Numbered from the stretch's first letter, positions 1 through 5,022 are shown. The stretch: 5,022 nucleotides of DNA from Desulfobacterales bacterium (GCA_013375385.1 JABXJY010000200.1:1-5022); one strand, 5' to 3'. Numbers and translations are program-made. Notes: generated by a model from the sequence alone, not told the origin.

Positions 1-1
1 C

Positions 2-271
2 TACCGCAACAGATTCAAGAGTAAGCTTGCAGCGATCCCTGCGCTGCGGCAGTCTTTAGCCGCGATGCAGGAAAACCAGCCCATTGCCAGTGGTACGGGT
101 TTCTCCCTTCCCCGTTCTGAAAAGAGAAGCCGACTCACTCATATGGCAAGGATAGCAAGCACCACTGGCTACAAGGTCATTTCCACCTGTGCGTGCAAGA
201 ATCGGGTAGGAACACTGCCGGCAGAGATACCCATGCGCCTCGAGTGTCACTTCCATGATAAATGGTTCTGA
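2..271 (+). CDS. C-terminal fragment of an unrecognised protein, cut by the left edge
   Basis: A plus-strand frame is open from the second base of the window to a TGA at 269-271, giving 89 residues with no visible start; the gene begins outside the window. The first 22 residues look like an amphipathic basic helix (YRNRFKSKLAAIPALRQSL). The rest contains MARIASTTGYKVISTC, a CAC pair (C63 and C65 of the fragment) and a late ECHFH stretch (C82, H83, H85), which could bind a metal, although no complete motif is recognisable. It points towards the minus-strand operon, and the two stop codons are only 23 nt apart. I do not recognise the family. I prefer this frame to the overlapping minus-strand frame because it is open to the edge, has more protein-like composition, and the opposite frame lacks a ribosome binding site. 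Function unknown. Confidence 0.5.
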   Translation, partial: YRNRFKSKLAAIPALRQSLAAMQENQPIASGTGFSLPRSEKRSRLTHMARIASTTGYKVISTCACKNRVGTLPAEIPMRLECHFHDKWF

Positions 272-294
272 GTAAGAGTATAATCAGGGTGAAT

Positions 295-954
295 TTATTC
301 CATGCTAAGTTTTTTCAAAGCACTCATGCAAAGTTCCGGGCTCGCTAGAACAGGGACAGATACGGATTTCTTTATCTCTCCGGCTAAGTGGGTCATGGAT
401 GCTTGAGCAAGGACGATCACATCATTACTTTCTCCCAGCTGAAAGGCTGCGTTTTTTACTCTTCTGTCATGCTCCTCCCTATCTCCAGATATGATTGCCT
501 GGAAAGCTTGGGATTCCAATTTAGACGTGACTTTCACCTGCTTTCCTAGTTTAGCCGCATGGTCTTTAATGAGGCTCACGCTCGGCTCAAGGGTCGTATG
601 GGCTGTGACCACCACCCCGATCCTTGTTCCCAACTCTACAGCCTTTTCTGCTAAAGGGTCATCAGCCTTCAGAATCGGCACATCCAGGAGGGCTCGAACC
701 GTATCCACCGCTGGAGAAGTGGAAGAGCAGGTGAAAAGAATCAAATCCGCACCGGCATCCCTGGCTAGCATGGCCTGTGTAGCAATTCGGCGTATAATAT
801 GAGGAGTTAGGTGACCTTCGCGCAACAATTCCTGAATGATGCTTTCATCAACAATGTGAAAATTCTCTATATTTGGCAAGTTCTCTTTGAGGAGTTCTTT
901 AAACATATCTGCTAAAAAAACAACGGTATGAAGAACTGCAAGACGCTGTATCAT
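295..954 (-). CDS. Asp/Glu racemase-superfamily protein (divergent, one catalytic cysteine)
   Basis: A 219-residue cytosolic protein with the two-domain alpha/beta pattern of the Asp/Glu/hydantoin racemase superfamily. Visible motifs are VDES (residues 35-38), LFTCSSTSPAVD with the first-domain cysteine C76, TRIGVVVTAHTTLEPS at the start of the second domain, and VLAQASM at about 181-187. In cofactor-independent racemases that last position normally carries a second cysteine (as in GCTH); here it reads AQAS, so two-base catalysis cannot be assumed. A cysteine at 209 (SPELCMSAL) is too near the C-terminus to be the usual partner. The start is the ATG at 954, preceded by AGGGAG with 7-nt spacing. 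A longer frame from a GTG at 1005 would translate straight through a terminator-like hairpin and is rejected. It is the last gene of the cluster, 59 nt after the isomerase gene. Substrate is unknown; racemase or isomerase is inferred from family only. Confidence 0.85.
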   Translation of the reverse strand: MIQRLAVLHTVVFLADMFKELLKENLPNIENFHIVDESIIQELLREGHLTPHIIRRIATQAMLARDAGADLILFTCSSTSPAVDTVRALLDVPILKADDPLAEKAVELGTRIGVVVTAHTTLEPSVSLIKDHAAKLGKQVKVTSKLESQAFQAIISGDREEHDRRVKNAAFQLGESNDVIVLAQASMTHLAGEIKKSVSVPVLASPELCMSALKKLSME

Positions 955-961
955 TGCATTG

Positions 962-967
962 CTCCCT
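962..967 (-). promoter_or_regulatory. Ribosome binding site that decides the start of the last enzyme gene
   Basis: The minus strand reads AGGGAG here, 7 nt before the ATG at 954. It lies just downstream of the terminator-like hairpin, so ribosomes can load after the structure. This supports the 954 start over the upstream in-frame GTG at 1005. Confidence 0.75.
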
Positions 968-969
968 GC

Positions 970-1003
970 AAAATAATAAGGGCCGGAAATAGCATTCCGG
1001 CCC
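970..1003 (-). terminator. Intrinsic terminator or attenuator between the two enzyme genes
   Basis: On the minus strand a perfect 9-bp stem (GGGCCGGAA / TTCCGGCCC, at 980-988 and 995-1003) with a 6-nt loop is followed directly by TTATTATTTT. The hairpin starts 10 nt after the stop codon of the upstream isomerase gene (1014-1016) and ends 25 nt before the next start codon. The stem is strong and the tail is U-rich but interrupted by A. Partial termination, giving lower expression of the last gene, therefore seems more likely than a complete stop. On the plus strand no T-run follows, so the signal is directional. Confidence 0.8.
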
Positions 1004-1013
1004 ACCTAACTCG

Positions 1014-1793
1014 TTAAACTCGAGGAGTCTTTCGGAGAAGCTGGCCATACCCCTCTACAACATCGTTGATACCGAGGAGTTTCATAAGATGCCAAGCTGT
1101 AGCCTGATTAGAGGTCACAAGGGGTTTCCCCGAATCGTTTTCAATCTCTTCTATGACATCGCTGCACCGAAAATTTGTGCACGTAATGAAGATCCCATCC
1201 GCCTCTGGAATCACTGCCTCCATCGCGGTCTGGTATGCCTGAGAGGGCTTTGTCGCCCCAATCTCATAGAGATCTTCAATGCCAAGACCAACCACCTTGA
1301 GCACCTCAAAACCCGATTCCTCATAAAAAACGCGAAATTTCTCGTCAATCTCCTTGATGTATGGTCCTGCAAGGACGATCTTTTTAAGCCCCATGAAGCG
1401 CATGGCCTCCTCAGCCGCCGTAGCCGTCGTCGTACAGGGGATACCCTGACTTTGGGCCTCCATGGCCTCCACTTCCTTCTTGTCCCAGCCAGGACCTCCC
1501 ACCAAAGAACCCGCGGTACAAGCAAAGGCAATGGCCGATTTGTTGCCCAATACAGGAGAAGTCATTCCCTCTGCCAGCAGACTTGTAGCTTGCCCTAATG
1601 GTTCGCTCAATTTCGAGCACTCAGCGATATTGACCACCGGTTCCATGTGGATCCTCGTTTCTCGCATCTGCACATAGCCGGGGAGCATGCGGCAGATCTC
1701 TGGTGTGGGGTTGAGGTTGGGACCCACCACGACAAGACCAACTTTGGCGCGGTACCCATATGGCACATCATGATGTTGTTGTTTGTTAAGCAT
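1014..1793 (-). CDS. Maleate isomerase / arylmalonate decarboxylase-family enzyme
   Basis: A 259-residue cytosolic enzyme of the Asp/Glu racemase superfamily, about the usual length for the maleate cis-trans isomerase/arylmalonate decarboxylase branch. Family features are KVGLVVVGPNLNPTPE near the N-terminus (17-32), FACTAGS with cysteine C92, a glycine-rich GGPGW (99-103), KIVLAGPYIKEID opening the second domain (138-150), FITCTNFRC with C205 (202-210), and TSNQATAWHLMKLLG (227-241). Maleate isomerases use two cysteines, one per domain; the known arylmalonate decarboxylase from Bordetella has only the second. Both are present here, so isomerase or racemase activity is more likely than decarboxylation. 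The start ATG has a near-perfect AAAGGAGG 8 nt upstream. The gene follows the TRAP large permease by 31 nt, suggesting that it acts on the imported acid. The exact substrate (maleate, a substituted malonate or another dicarboxylate) cannot be assigned. Confidence 0.88.
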   Translation of the reverse strand: MLNKQQHHDVPYGYRAKVGLVVVGPNLNPTPEICRMLPGYVQMRETRIHMEPVVNIAECSKLSEPLGQATSLLAEGMTSPVLGNKSAIAFACTAGSLVGGPGWDKKEVEAMEAQSQGIPCTTTATAAEEAMRFMGLKKIVLAGPYIKEIDEKFRVFYEESGFEVLKVVGLGIEDLYEIGATKPSQAYQTAMEAVIPEADGIFITCTNFRCSDVIEEIENDSGKPLVTSNQATAWHLMKLLGINDVVEGYGQLLRKTPRV

Positions 1794-1801
1794 AACTGTT
1801 T

Positions 1802-1809
1802 CCTCCTTT
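1802..1809 (-). promoter_or_regulatory. Strong ribosome binding site of the isomerase-family gene
   Basis: The minus strand reads AAAGGAGG with 8 nt to the ATG at 1793. It fills most of the 31-nt gap after the permease stop codon; no promoter or hairpin is seen in that gap, so the gene is probably co-transcribed with the transporter. Confidence 0.8.
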
Positions 1810-1824
1810 CATCGTATCTCAAGG

Positions 1825-3111
1825 TTAATAACCGAAAAGTCGTGGCAGCCAGGCGGTCACCCCTGGCCAGAACGCCACCAGAAGGATCACCCCAAAGACG
1901 AGCAACAGGAAGGGCCAGATCCCCCGGGCAGCCTCTTCAATGGAACACTTGGCAATGGGGCAGACTATGAACAGGCCCAGGGCCACCGGAGGTGTAATCA
2001 GGGCCACCTGGACAGTCATAACCATCAGCAACCCGAAGTGATGCGGCTCAACCCCAAAGGCCTGAGCTACTGGTCCAAAGACAGGAATCAGCATGATCAT
2101 GGTCGCAACCGCTTCCAGAACGAACCCAATCAGCAGAAGAAACACAATAGACAACACCAGAAAGACCTGCGGGGAGGACGTATACTGCAGGAAGGATTGG
2201 GCTACCATCTGGGGAACCTGATGGGTGGTCAGTATCCACGAGACCACTTTGGCCGTGGCTAGCAACATAAAGACGATCGCGCTCGTCTTGCAACTCACTA
2301 GGAAGCACTGGGCAATGTCCCTGAGCCCCAGTTTGCGGGTCAGAAAAACACCGATGATGAGGGCATAGGTCACCGCCACCGCACCAGCTTCGGTAGGCGT
2401 GAACACCCCGCCTATTATCCCGCCCAGGATGATGATTGGGACCATCAAGCCGGGTATCGCGGCTATTGTCCGCTTGGCCATGCTCCTGAAACTAAAGCCG
2501 CTGGAGCTGACAGGGAATCTTCCTTTGAAAGACATGACATAGACCAGGCCCATCATTCCAAAGCCAATGATGCAACCGGGTACCGCACCAAGCAGAAAGA
2601 GTTTGGCCACCGAGATCCCGCCGCCGTAAACGTAGGCATAGATTAACATGGCCACGCTCGGCGGGATGATTGGGCCCATGATGGACGAAGAGGCTGTCAC
2701 CACGGCCGAAAAGGCTCGGGTGTAGCCCTGTTTTATCATGCTGGGAACCAGCATAGAACCTATTGCGGCCGTATCGGCCACGGCCACACCTGTCACCCCG
2801 GCAAAGAACATGCTGGCCAAGATATTGACATAGGCCAGGCCGCCTTTCAGATGGCCGATTATGCTGTCGGCCAGGTCAACCAGCCTGGGCAGGACGCCAC
2901 ACCGGGTCATCAAATCCCCGGCCATGATGAAGAAGGGAATGGCCATCAAGGGGAAGGAGTCAATGCCGCCGAACATCAAGGTCGGAAGGATGTTGAAGGG
3001 CATGTGTTCGGAGACAAGGATAAAGGCAACACCGCTCAGGCCGAGGCAAAAGGCTACGGGAACCCCAAGGAGAATGGTCACCACGAATACGATAGGCAGG
3101 GTCACCAGCAT
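1825..3111 (-). CDS. dctM: TRAP transporter large permease subunit (DctM family)
   Basis: A 428-residue, very hydrophobic inner-membrane protein of typical DctM length, the ion-coupled translocation subunit of a tripartite ATP-independent periplasmic transporter. Family motifs are in order and intact: FGGIDSFPLMAIPFFIMAGDLM (about 47-68), GGLAYVNILASMFFAGVTG (90-108) running into VAVADTAAIGSMLVPSMIKQGY, the helix-hairpin stretch TASSSIMGPIIPPSVAMLIY (139-158), GGVFTPTEAGAVAVTYAL (234-251), a LEAVATMIMLIPVFGP segment (332-347), and LITPPVALGLFIV (371-383). About a dozen membrane-spanning or re-entrant segments can be counted by eye. The ATG overlaps the stop codon of the small subunit by one base (TAATG), implying translational coupling and a matched ratio of the two membrane subunits. 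AAGG lies 8 nt upstream (3120-3123). The gene looks complete and functional. Confidence 0.96.
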   Translation of the reverse strand: MLVTLPIVFVVTILLGVPVAFCLGLSGVAFILVSEHMPFNILPTLMFGGIDSFPLMAIPFFIMAGDLMTRCGVLPRLVDLADSIIGHLKGGLAYVNILASMFFAGVTGVAVADTAAIGSMLVPSMIKQGYTRAFSAVVTASSSIMGPIIPPSVAMLIYAYVYGGGISVAKLFLLGAVPGCIIGFGMMGLVYVMSFKGRFPVSSSGFSFRSMAKRTIAAIPGLMVPIIILGGIIGGVFTPTEAGAVAVTYALIIGVFLTRKLGLRDIAQCFLVSCKTSAIVFMLLATAKVVSWILTTHQVPQMVAQSFLQYTSSPQVFLVLSIVFLLLIGFVLEAVATMIMLIPVFGPVAQAFGVEPHHFGLLMVMTVQVALITPPVALGLFIVCPIAKCSIEEAARGIWPFLLLVFGVILLVAFWPGVTAWLPRLFGY

Positions 3112-3605
3112 TATGGCCGCCTTGCTTGTGCCGGCTCATACTTTTCCGGTCTCCTGCTGATCGCATCCCTGATCCTTGGCATGAGGAAGACGATCATCAA
3201 AATGGAGCCCACCGGGATTGCCAGATAGAAGTAGAACATGCTGGTGTCTATGGTGATACACATCTGATCCAACTGCCGCGGAAGTATCTTAAGCCCCTCG
3301 ATTGTTAACAGCACCAAGAAGATCATGGTCAGCCCCTGGGCGCTCACGCGCACAAGCTGGCGCAGCCCAGGGCTTAGCCGATTAACCAGAAGGTTAATTC
3401 TGATGTGTGAGTCATCCTTGACAGCCAGGGCACCTCCCAGAAACACGATCCAGACCATCAAGTACCGGGCGAGTTCTTCGGTGAAGATCAAGGAAAGGCC
3501 AAAAATATAGCGCAGGACCACCTCAATCGTCACAACAGCCACGATTGTGGCCGCGCATAAAATGATCAGGCCCTCTACCAGGCGAGAGAGCAAACGCAAA
3601 AACAT
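3111..3605 (-). CDS. dctQ: TRAP transporter small permease subunit (DctQ family)
   Basis: A 164-residue, four-helix inner-membrane protein that partners the DctM subunit. Hydrophobic segments lie at about 9-29, 46-63, 88-107 and 124-143. The family core is clear: TIEVVLRYIFG (26-36), FTEELARYLMVWIVFLGGALAVKD (41-64) with the paired glutamates E43/E44, and HIRINLLVNRL (68-78). The start chosen is the ATG at 3605, which has GAGG 6 nt upstream; a second ATG two codons earlier (3611) abuts that GAGG and is less suitable. A longer frame from 3671 adds 22 residues that are not typical of the family and are encoded by the stem-loop between dctP and dctQ, so I consider it an artefact. The basic C-terminus (RDAISRRPEKY) is expected to be cytoplasmic. 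Stop and next start overlap as TAATG. Confidence 0.93.
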   Translation of the reverse strand: MFLRLLSRLVEGLIILCAATIVAVVTIEVVLRYIFGLSLIFTEELARYLMVWIVFLGGALAVKDDSHIRINLLVNRLSPGLRQLVRVSAQGLTMIFLVLLTIEGLKILPRQLDQMCITIDTSMFYFYLAIPVGSILMIVFLMPRIRDAISRRPEKYEPAQARRP

Positions 3606-3610
3606 GTCCA

Positions 3611-3615
3611 TCCTC
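3611..3615 (-). promoter_or_regulatory. Ribosome binding site that decides the dctQ start
   Basis: The minus strand reads GAGGA, with GAGG 6 nt before the ATG at 3605. It lies downstream of the dctP-dctQ stem-loop. The far-upstream ATG at 3671 has only AAGGGG at an 11-nt distance and is itself the first stem base triplet, so it is a poorer start. Confidence 0.6.
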
Positions 3616-3631
3616 GGGCCAGTTAGCGTGA

Positions 3632-3671
3632 TTAAACAAATGGGTCCTTCCTCGGGAAAGGAAAGACCCAT
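3632..3671 (-). terminator. Stem-loop in the dctP-dctQ gap (attenuator or mRNA stabiliser)
   Basis: On the minus strand ATGGGTCTTTCC (3660-3671) pairs with GGAAGGACCCAT (3640-3651) in a 12-bp stem with a single T-G wobble and an 8-nt loop, followed by TTGTTTAA. The stem begins 15 nt after the dctP stop codon. In binding-protein transporters, stem-loops in this place commonly make the binding protein more abundant than the membrane subunits, either by partial termination or by protecting the upstream mRNA from 3' decay. The short, interrupted U-tract suggests leaky termination at most; the exact mechanism is inferred. Confidence 0.72.
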
Positions 3672-3686
3672 TGTTGAAGAAACCCC

Positions 3687-4688
3687 TTACTTATTGAAGA
3701 AGACCACCACGTCCACAAGCTCCTTGCCCTTCGGGCCAAAGCCCTTGACAACATCAGGATAGACGCTCTGAGCGATCTTCCGGAACTCAGCCTTTGTCTC
3801 CGCTGGCACTTCGTTGATCTTCAATCCGGCGTCGATGAGTTTCTTCATGACCGCCTTGTTGTCCTTCGCGTTTGCAGCGCGTTGCCAGATGGTGGCCTTC
3901 TGGGCAGCAACCTTGACCGCCACCTGAAGCTCCATGGGCAGCTTACCTAAGCTCACCTTGCTCATCAGCACATTGCCGGGCTCATTAACGTGGCTGGTTA
4001 GGGAATAGTATTTTTGGACCTCATGGAGTTTCCCCAGGTAAACCATGGCCGGTGGGTTCTCCTGGGCATCGACCACGCCCTGCTGGAGGCCCTGATAAAG
4101 CTCGGTCCAGCCCATGGGGGTCGGGGAAGCGCCCAGACCCTTGAAGAAGGCCACGTGGACCTTGGCGGGCAGGCAGCGGATCTTCAGGCCTTTCATGTCG
4201 GCCACCTTCATGATTGGCCTCTTGTTGTTGGAGACATGCCTGAAGCCGTTATCCCACCAACCCACGACCACGAAGCCCTTGGCTGAAAGTCTTTCGTTCA
4301 GGTATTGGCCAAAGGGACCATCAAGGGCCTGGAACATGGTGTCAGTGTCTTTCCACAAATAAGGCAGAACCGTGATGCCCAACTCAGGCACATGACCGGT
4401 CACGTGGCCCGTTCCTGAGAGCACGAAGTCGACTGTGCCCACCTTGGTCATCTCCAGGGCCTCTCGGATCTTGCCTAAGGCCCCAGCGTGATGGACCTGG
4501 ATCTCTACCTGACCATTCGTTGCCTCTGCAACGAGCTTGCTGAACAGTTCTGCAGCTCGCCCCCAAGAATGGTCTTTGGGTACTGGATTCGCGAATTTCA
4601 TGACATACTTGGGAGCGGCATTGGTGGTCAAGCCAAAGGCCAACAAGACTGTTAGAAAGACGATCAGCGTAAGAAGCTTCCTTTTCAT
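3687..4688 (-). CDS. dctP: TRAP transporter solute-binding protein (DctP family)
   Basis: A 333-residue periplasmic receptor that captures the substrate and delivers it to the DctQM membrane subunits. The N-terminus is a classic signal peptide: MKRK, a hydrophobic stretch LLTLIVFLTVLLAFGL, then TTNA with probable cleavage after A24. No lipobox cysteine is present. Mature-protein features are KFANPVPKDHSWGRAAELFSK (31-51), a short VEIQVHHAGALG strand-turn (61-72), MKGLKIRCLP (165-174) with R171 at the position of the conserved arginine that usually salt-bridges a substrate carboxylate, and the signature GWTELYQGLQQGVVDAQENP (193-212). Length is normal for DctP. The start ATG has AGGAGGT 7 nt upstream. 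It is first in the operon, consistent with a need for the highest expression. Substrate is probably an organic acid, but the sequence alone does not identify it. Confidence 0.96.
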   Translation of the reverse strand: MKRKLLTLIVFLTVLLAFGLTTNAAPKYVMKFANPVPKDHSWGRAAELFSKLVAEATNGQVEIQVHHAGALGKIREALEMTKVGTVDFVLSGTGHVTGHVPELGITVLPYLWKDTDTMFQALDGPFGQYLNERLSAKGFVVVGWWDNGFRHVSNNKRPIMKVADMKGLKIRCLPAKVHVAFFKGLGASPTPMGWTELYQGLQQGVVDAQENPPAMVYLGKLHEVQKYYSLTSHVNEPGNVLMSKVSLGKLPMELQVAVKVAAQKATIWQRAANAKDNKAVMKKLIDAGLKINEVPAETKAEFRKIAQSVYPDVVKGFGPKGKELVDVVVFFNK

Positions 4689-4695
4689 GACATCT

Positions 4696-4703
4696 ACCTC
4701 CTC
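4696..4703 (-). promoter_or_regulatory. Strong ribosome binding site of dctP
   Basis: The minus strand reads GAGGAGGT with 7 nt to the ATG at 4688. An out-of-frame ATG lies between the site and the start but leads nowhere useful. The near-consensus strength fits high expression of a periplasmic binding protein. Confidence 0.85.
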
Positions 4704-4723
4704 TAATAAAGTTAATATTGCGT

Positions 4724-4738
4724 GGTGTATGAAACACC
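4724..4738 (-). repeat. Small inverted repeat in the dctP leader
   Basis: GGTGT and ACACC flank a 5-nt centre (minus strand GGTGTTTCATACACC), 20 nt upstream of the dctP ribosome binding site. In RNA it would form a short hairpin; as DNA it could be half of a regulator site. No known motif is assigned. Confidence 0.35.
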
Positions 4739-4801
4739 TCCCTTCTTGGGGCTAACTTTTCCCCATCCCCTCTAAATCTATGTTTTTCAGCCGCTGCATG
4801 C

Positions 4802-4820
4802 TGTATCGCGCGATGATACA
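4802..4820. promoter_or_regulatory. Inverted repeat, candidate operator upstream of dctP
   Basis: TGTATC and GATACA form a perfect 6-bp inverted repeat around a 7-base centre, 19 bp in all. The arms resemble the GTAT/ATAC half-sites often bound by GntR-family regulators, which commonly control organic-acid transport operons, but no regulator gene is in the window to support a match. It lies 113 bp upstream of the dctP start and 29 bp downstream of a TATACT element, a position suited to repression. It could also form a leader hairpin. Confidence 0.4.
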
Positions 4821-4849
4821 AAAAGTTCATCCCTGGGTGAGCTTAGTTC

Positions 4850-4877
4850 AGTATAGGATAAAATCCCTTGTTTTTCA
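4850..4877 (-). promoter_or_regulatory. Candidate proximal promoter of the TRAP operon
   Basis: On the minus strand TATACT (4850-4855) matches the sigma70 -10 box at five of six positions. The best -35 candidate at a 16-base spacing is TGAAAA (4872-4877), which is weak and would imply help from an activator. A transcript from here would have a leader of about 155 nt. Confidence 0.35.
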
Positions 4878-4942
4878 TGAAATTTACGATGCCACAAATT
4901 CAATAAGAAAACAATACCATATTTTTCTATTCCTTATAAGAA

Positions 4943-4970
4943 ATTATATAGCCTACAGGGTCACTGCCTA
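4943..4970 (-). promoter_or_regulatory. Candidate distal promoter of the TRAP operon
   Basis: On the minus strand TAGGCA (4965-4970, four of six matches to TTGACA) is separated by 16 bases from a perfect TATAAT (4943-4948). The predicted transcription start falls near 4936, in a perfect 8-bp palindrome CTTATAAG (4933-4940). The stretch is AT-rich, so a chance TATAAT is possible. It would give a leader of roughly 250 nt before dctP. Confidence 0.4.
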
Positions 4971-4984
4971 TTCTGTTTTACAGG

Positions 4985-5015
4985 GAGGGATGAGCTCCCT
5001 CAGTTGGGCTTTTTT
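4985..5015 (+). terminator. Possible terminator hairpin facing the right edge
   Basis: On the plus strand GAGGGA (4985-4990) pairs with TCCCTC (4996-5001) around a 5-nt loop, and six T bases follow at 5010-5015. The 8-nt gap between stem and T-run is longer than usual, so this is an imperfect intrinsic terminator. No plus-strand gene precedes it within the window; it could end a small untranslated RNA or act on readthrough from elsewhere. In the minus direction no T-run follows the stem. Confidence 0.35.
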
Positions 5016-5022
5016 CTCCGGT

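Noticed and set aside
56..256. Minus-strand frame of 66 residues after the last enzyme gene
   Set aside because: No ribosome binding site precedes its ATG, it resembles no known protein, and it lies opposite a plus-strand frame that is open to the window edge and looks more protein-like.
253..265. Short palindrome CCAT/ATGG near the convergent stops
   Set aside because: Only a 4-bp stem inside the plus-strand coding frame and no T-run, so it does not qualify as a terminator.
1783..2262. Plus-strand frame of 159 residues opposite dctM
   Set aside because: Rich in Q, H, N, R and G, as expected for the antisense of a hydrophobic membrane protein gene; no start signal or family resemblance.
2851..3228. 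Plus-strand frame of 125 residues opposite the dctM/dctQ junction
   Set aside because: Antisense shadow of membrane-protein codons; hydrophilic, repetitive composition and no ribosome binding site.
4384..4830. Minus-strand frame of 148 residues starting in the leader and overlapping dctP
   Set aside because: It overlaps the well-supported dctP in another frame, has low-complexity charged composition typical of a shadow frame, and its AGGG abuts the ATG.
4876..4898. TGGCAT on the minus strand as a possible sigma54 -24 element
   Set aside because: The required GC dinucleotide at the -12 position with correct spacing is absent.

Overview
The window holds one minus-strand operon-like cluster of five genes (about 4688 down to 295). 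It has a 334-base upstream region at the right. At the left, a convergent plus-strand reading frame is cut by the window edge. Read in transcription order, the cluster is: a periplasmic TRAP solute-binding protein (DctP type), a TRAP small membrane subunit (DctQ type), a TRAP large permease (DctM type), a maleate isomerase/arylmalonate decarboxylase-family enzyme, and a second, more divergent Asp/Glu racemase-superfamily enzyme. All five have recognisable Shine-Dalgarno sequences. Intergenic gaps are short: 81 nt (dctP to dctQ, using the corrected start), a 1-nt TAATG overlap (dctQ/dctM), 31 nt, and 59 nt.

The likely biology is uptake and conversion of a small carboxylic acid. The ion-gradient-driven TRAP system would import it, and the two cytosolic cysteine-dependent enzymes would isomerise or racemise it (or, less likely, decarboxylate it). 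The true substrate cannot be read from sequence. The binding protein keeps the arginine expected to hold a carboxylate. The first enzyme keeps both catalytic cysteines, which favours isomerase or racemase over the one-cysteine decarboxylase type. The second enzyme keeps only the first cysteine.

RNA structure appears to divide the operon. A 12-bp stem-loop lies between dctP and dctQ. A 9-bp GC-rich hairpin with a U-rich tail, probably an intrinsic terminator or attenuator, lies between the two enzyme genes. Both hairpins sit where a naive longest-ORF call would place the N-terminus of the next protein, so I moved those two starts downstream (dctQ to 3605, last enzyme to 954). The region upstream of dctP is AT-rich in its distal half. 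It carries candidate sigma70-type promoter elements, an inverted repeat resembling a regulator site, and at the far right a hairpin with a T-run facing the plus strand.

The organism is a bacterium with a classical Gram-negative-style TRAP system, mixed base composition and strong purine-rich ribosome binding sites. An anaerobe such as a sulfate reducer/syntroph (Desulfobacterota) or a clostridial relative would fit, but this is inference. No rRNA, tRNA, CRISPR, insertion sequence or phage gene was seen.
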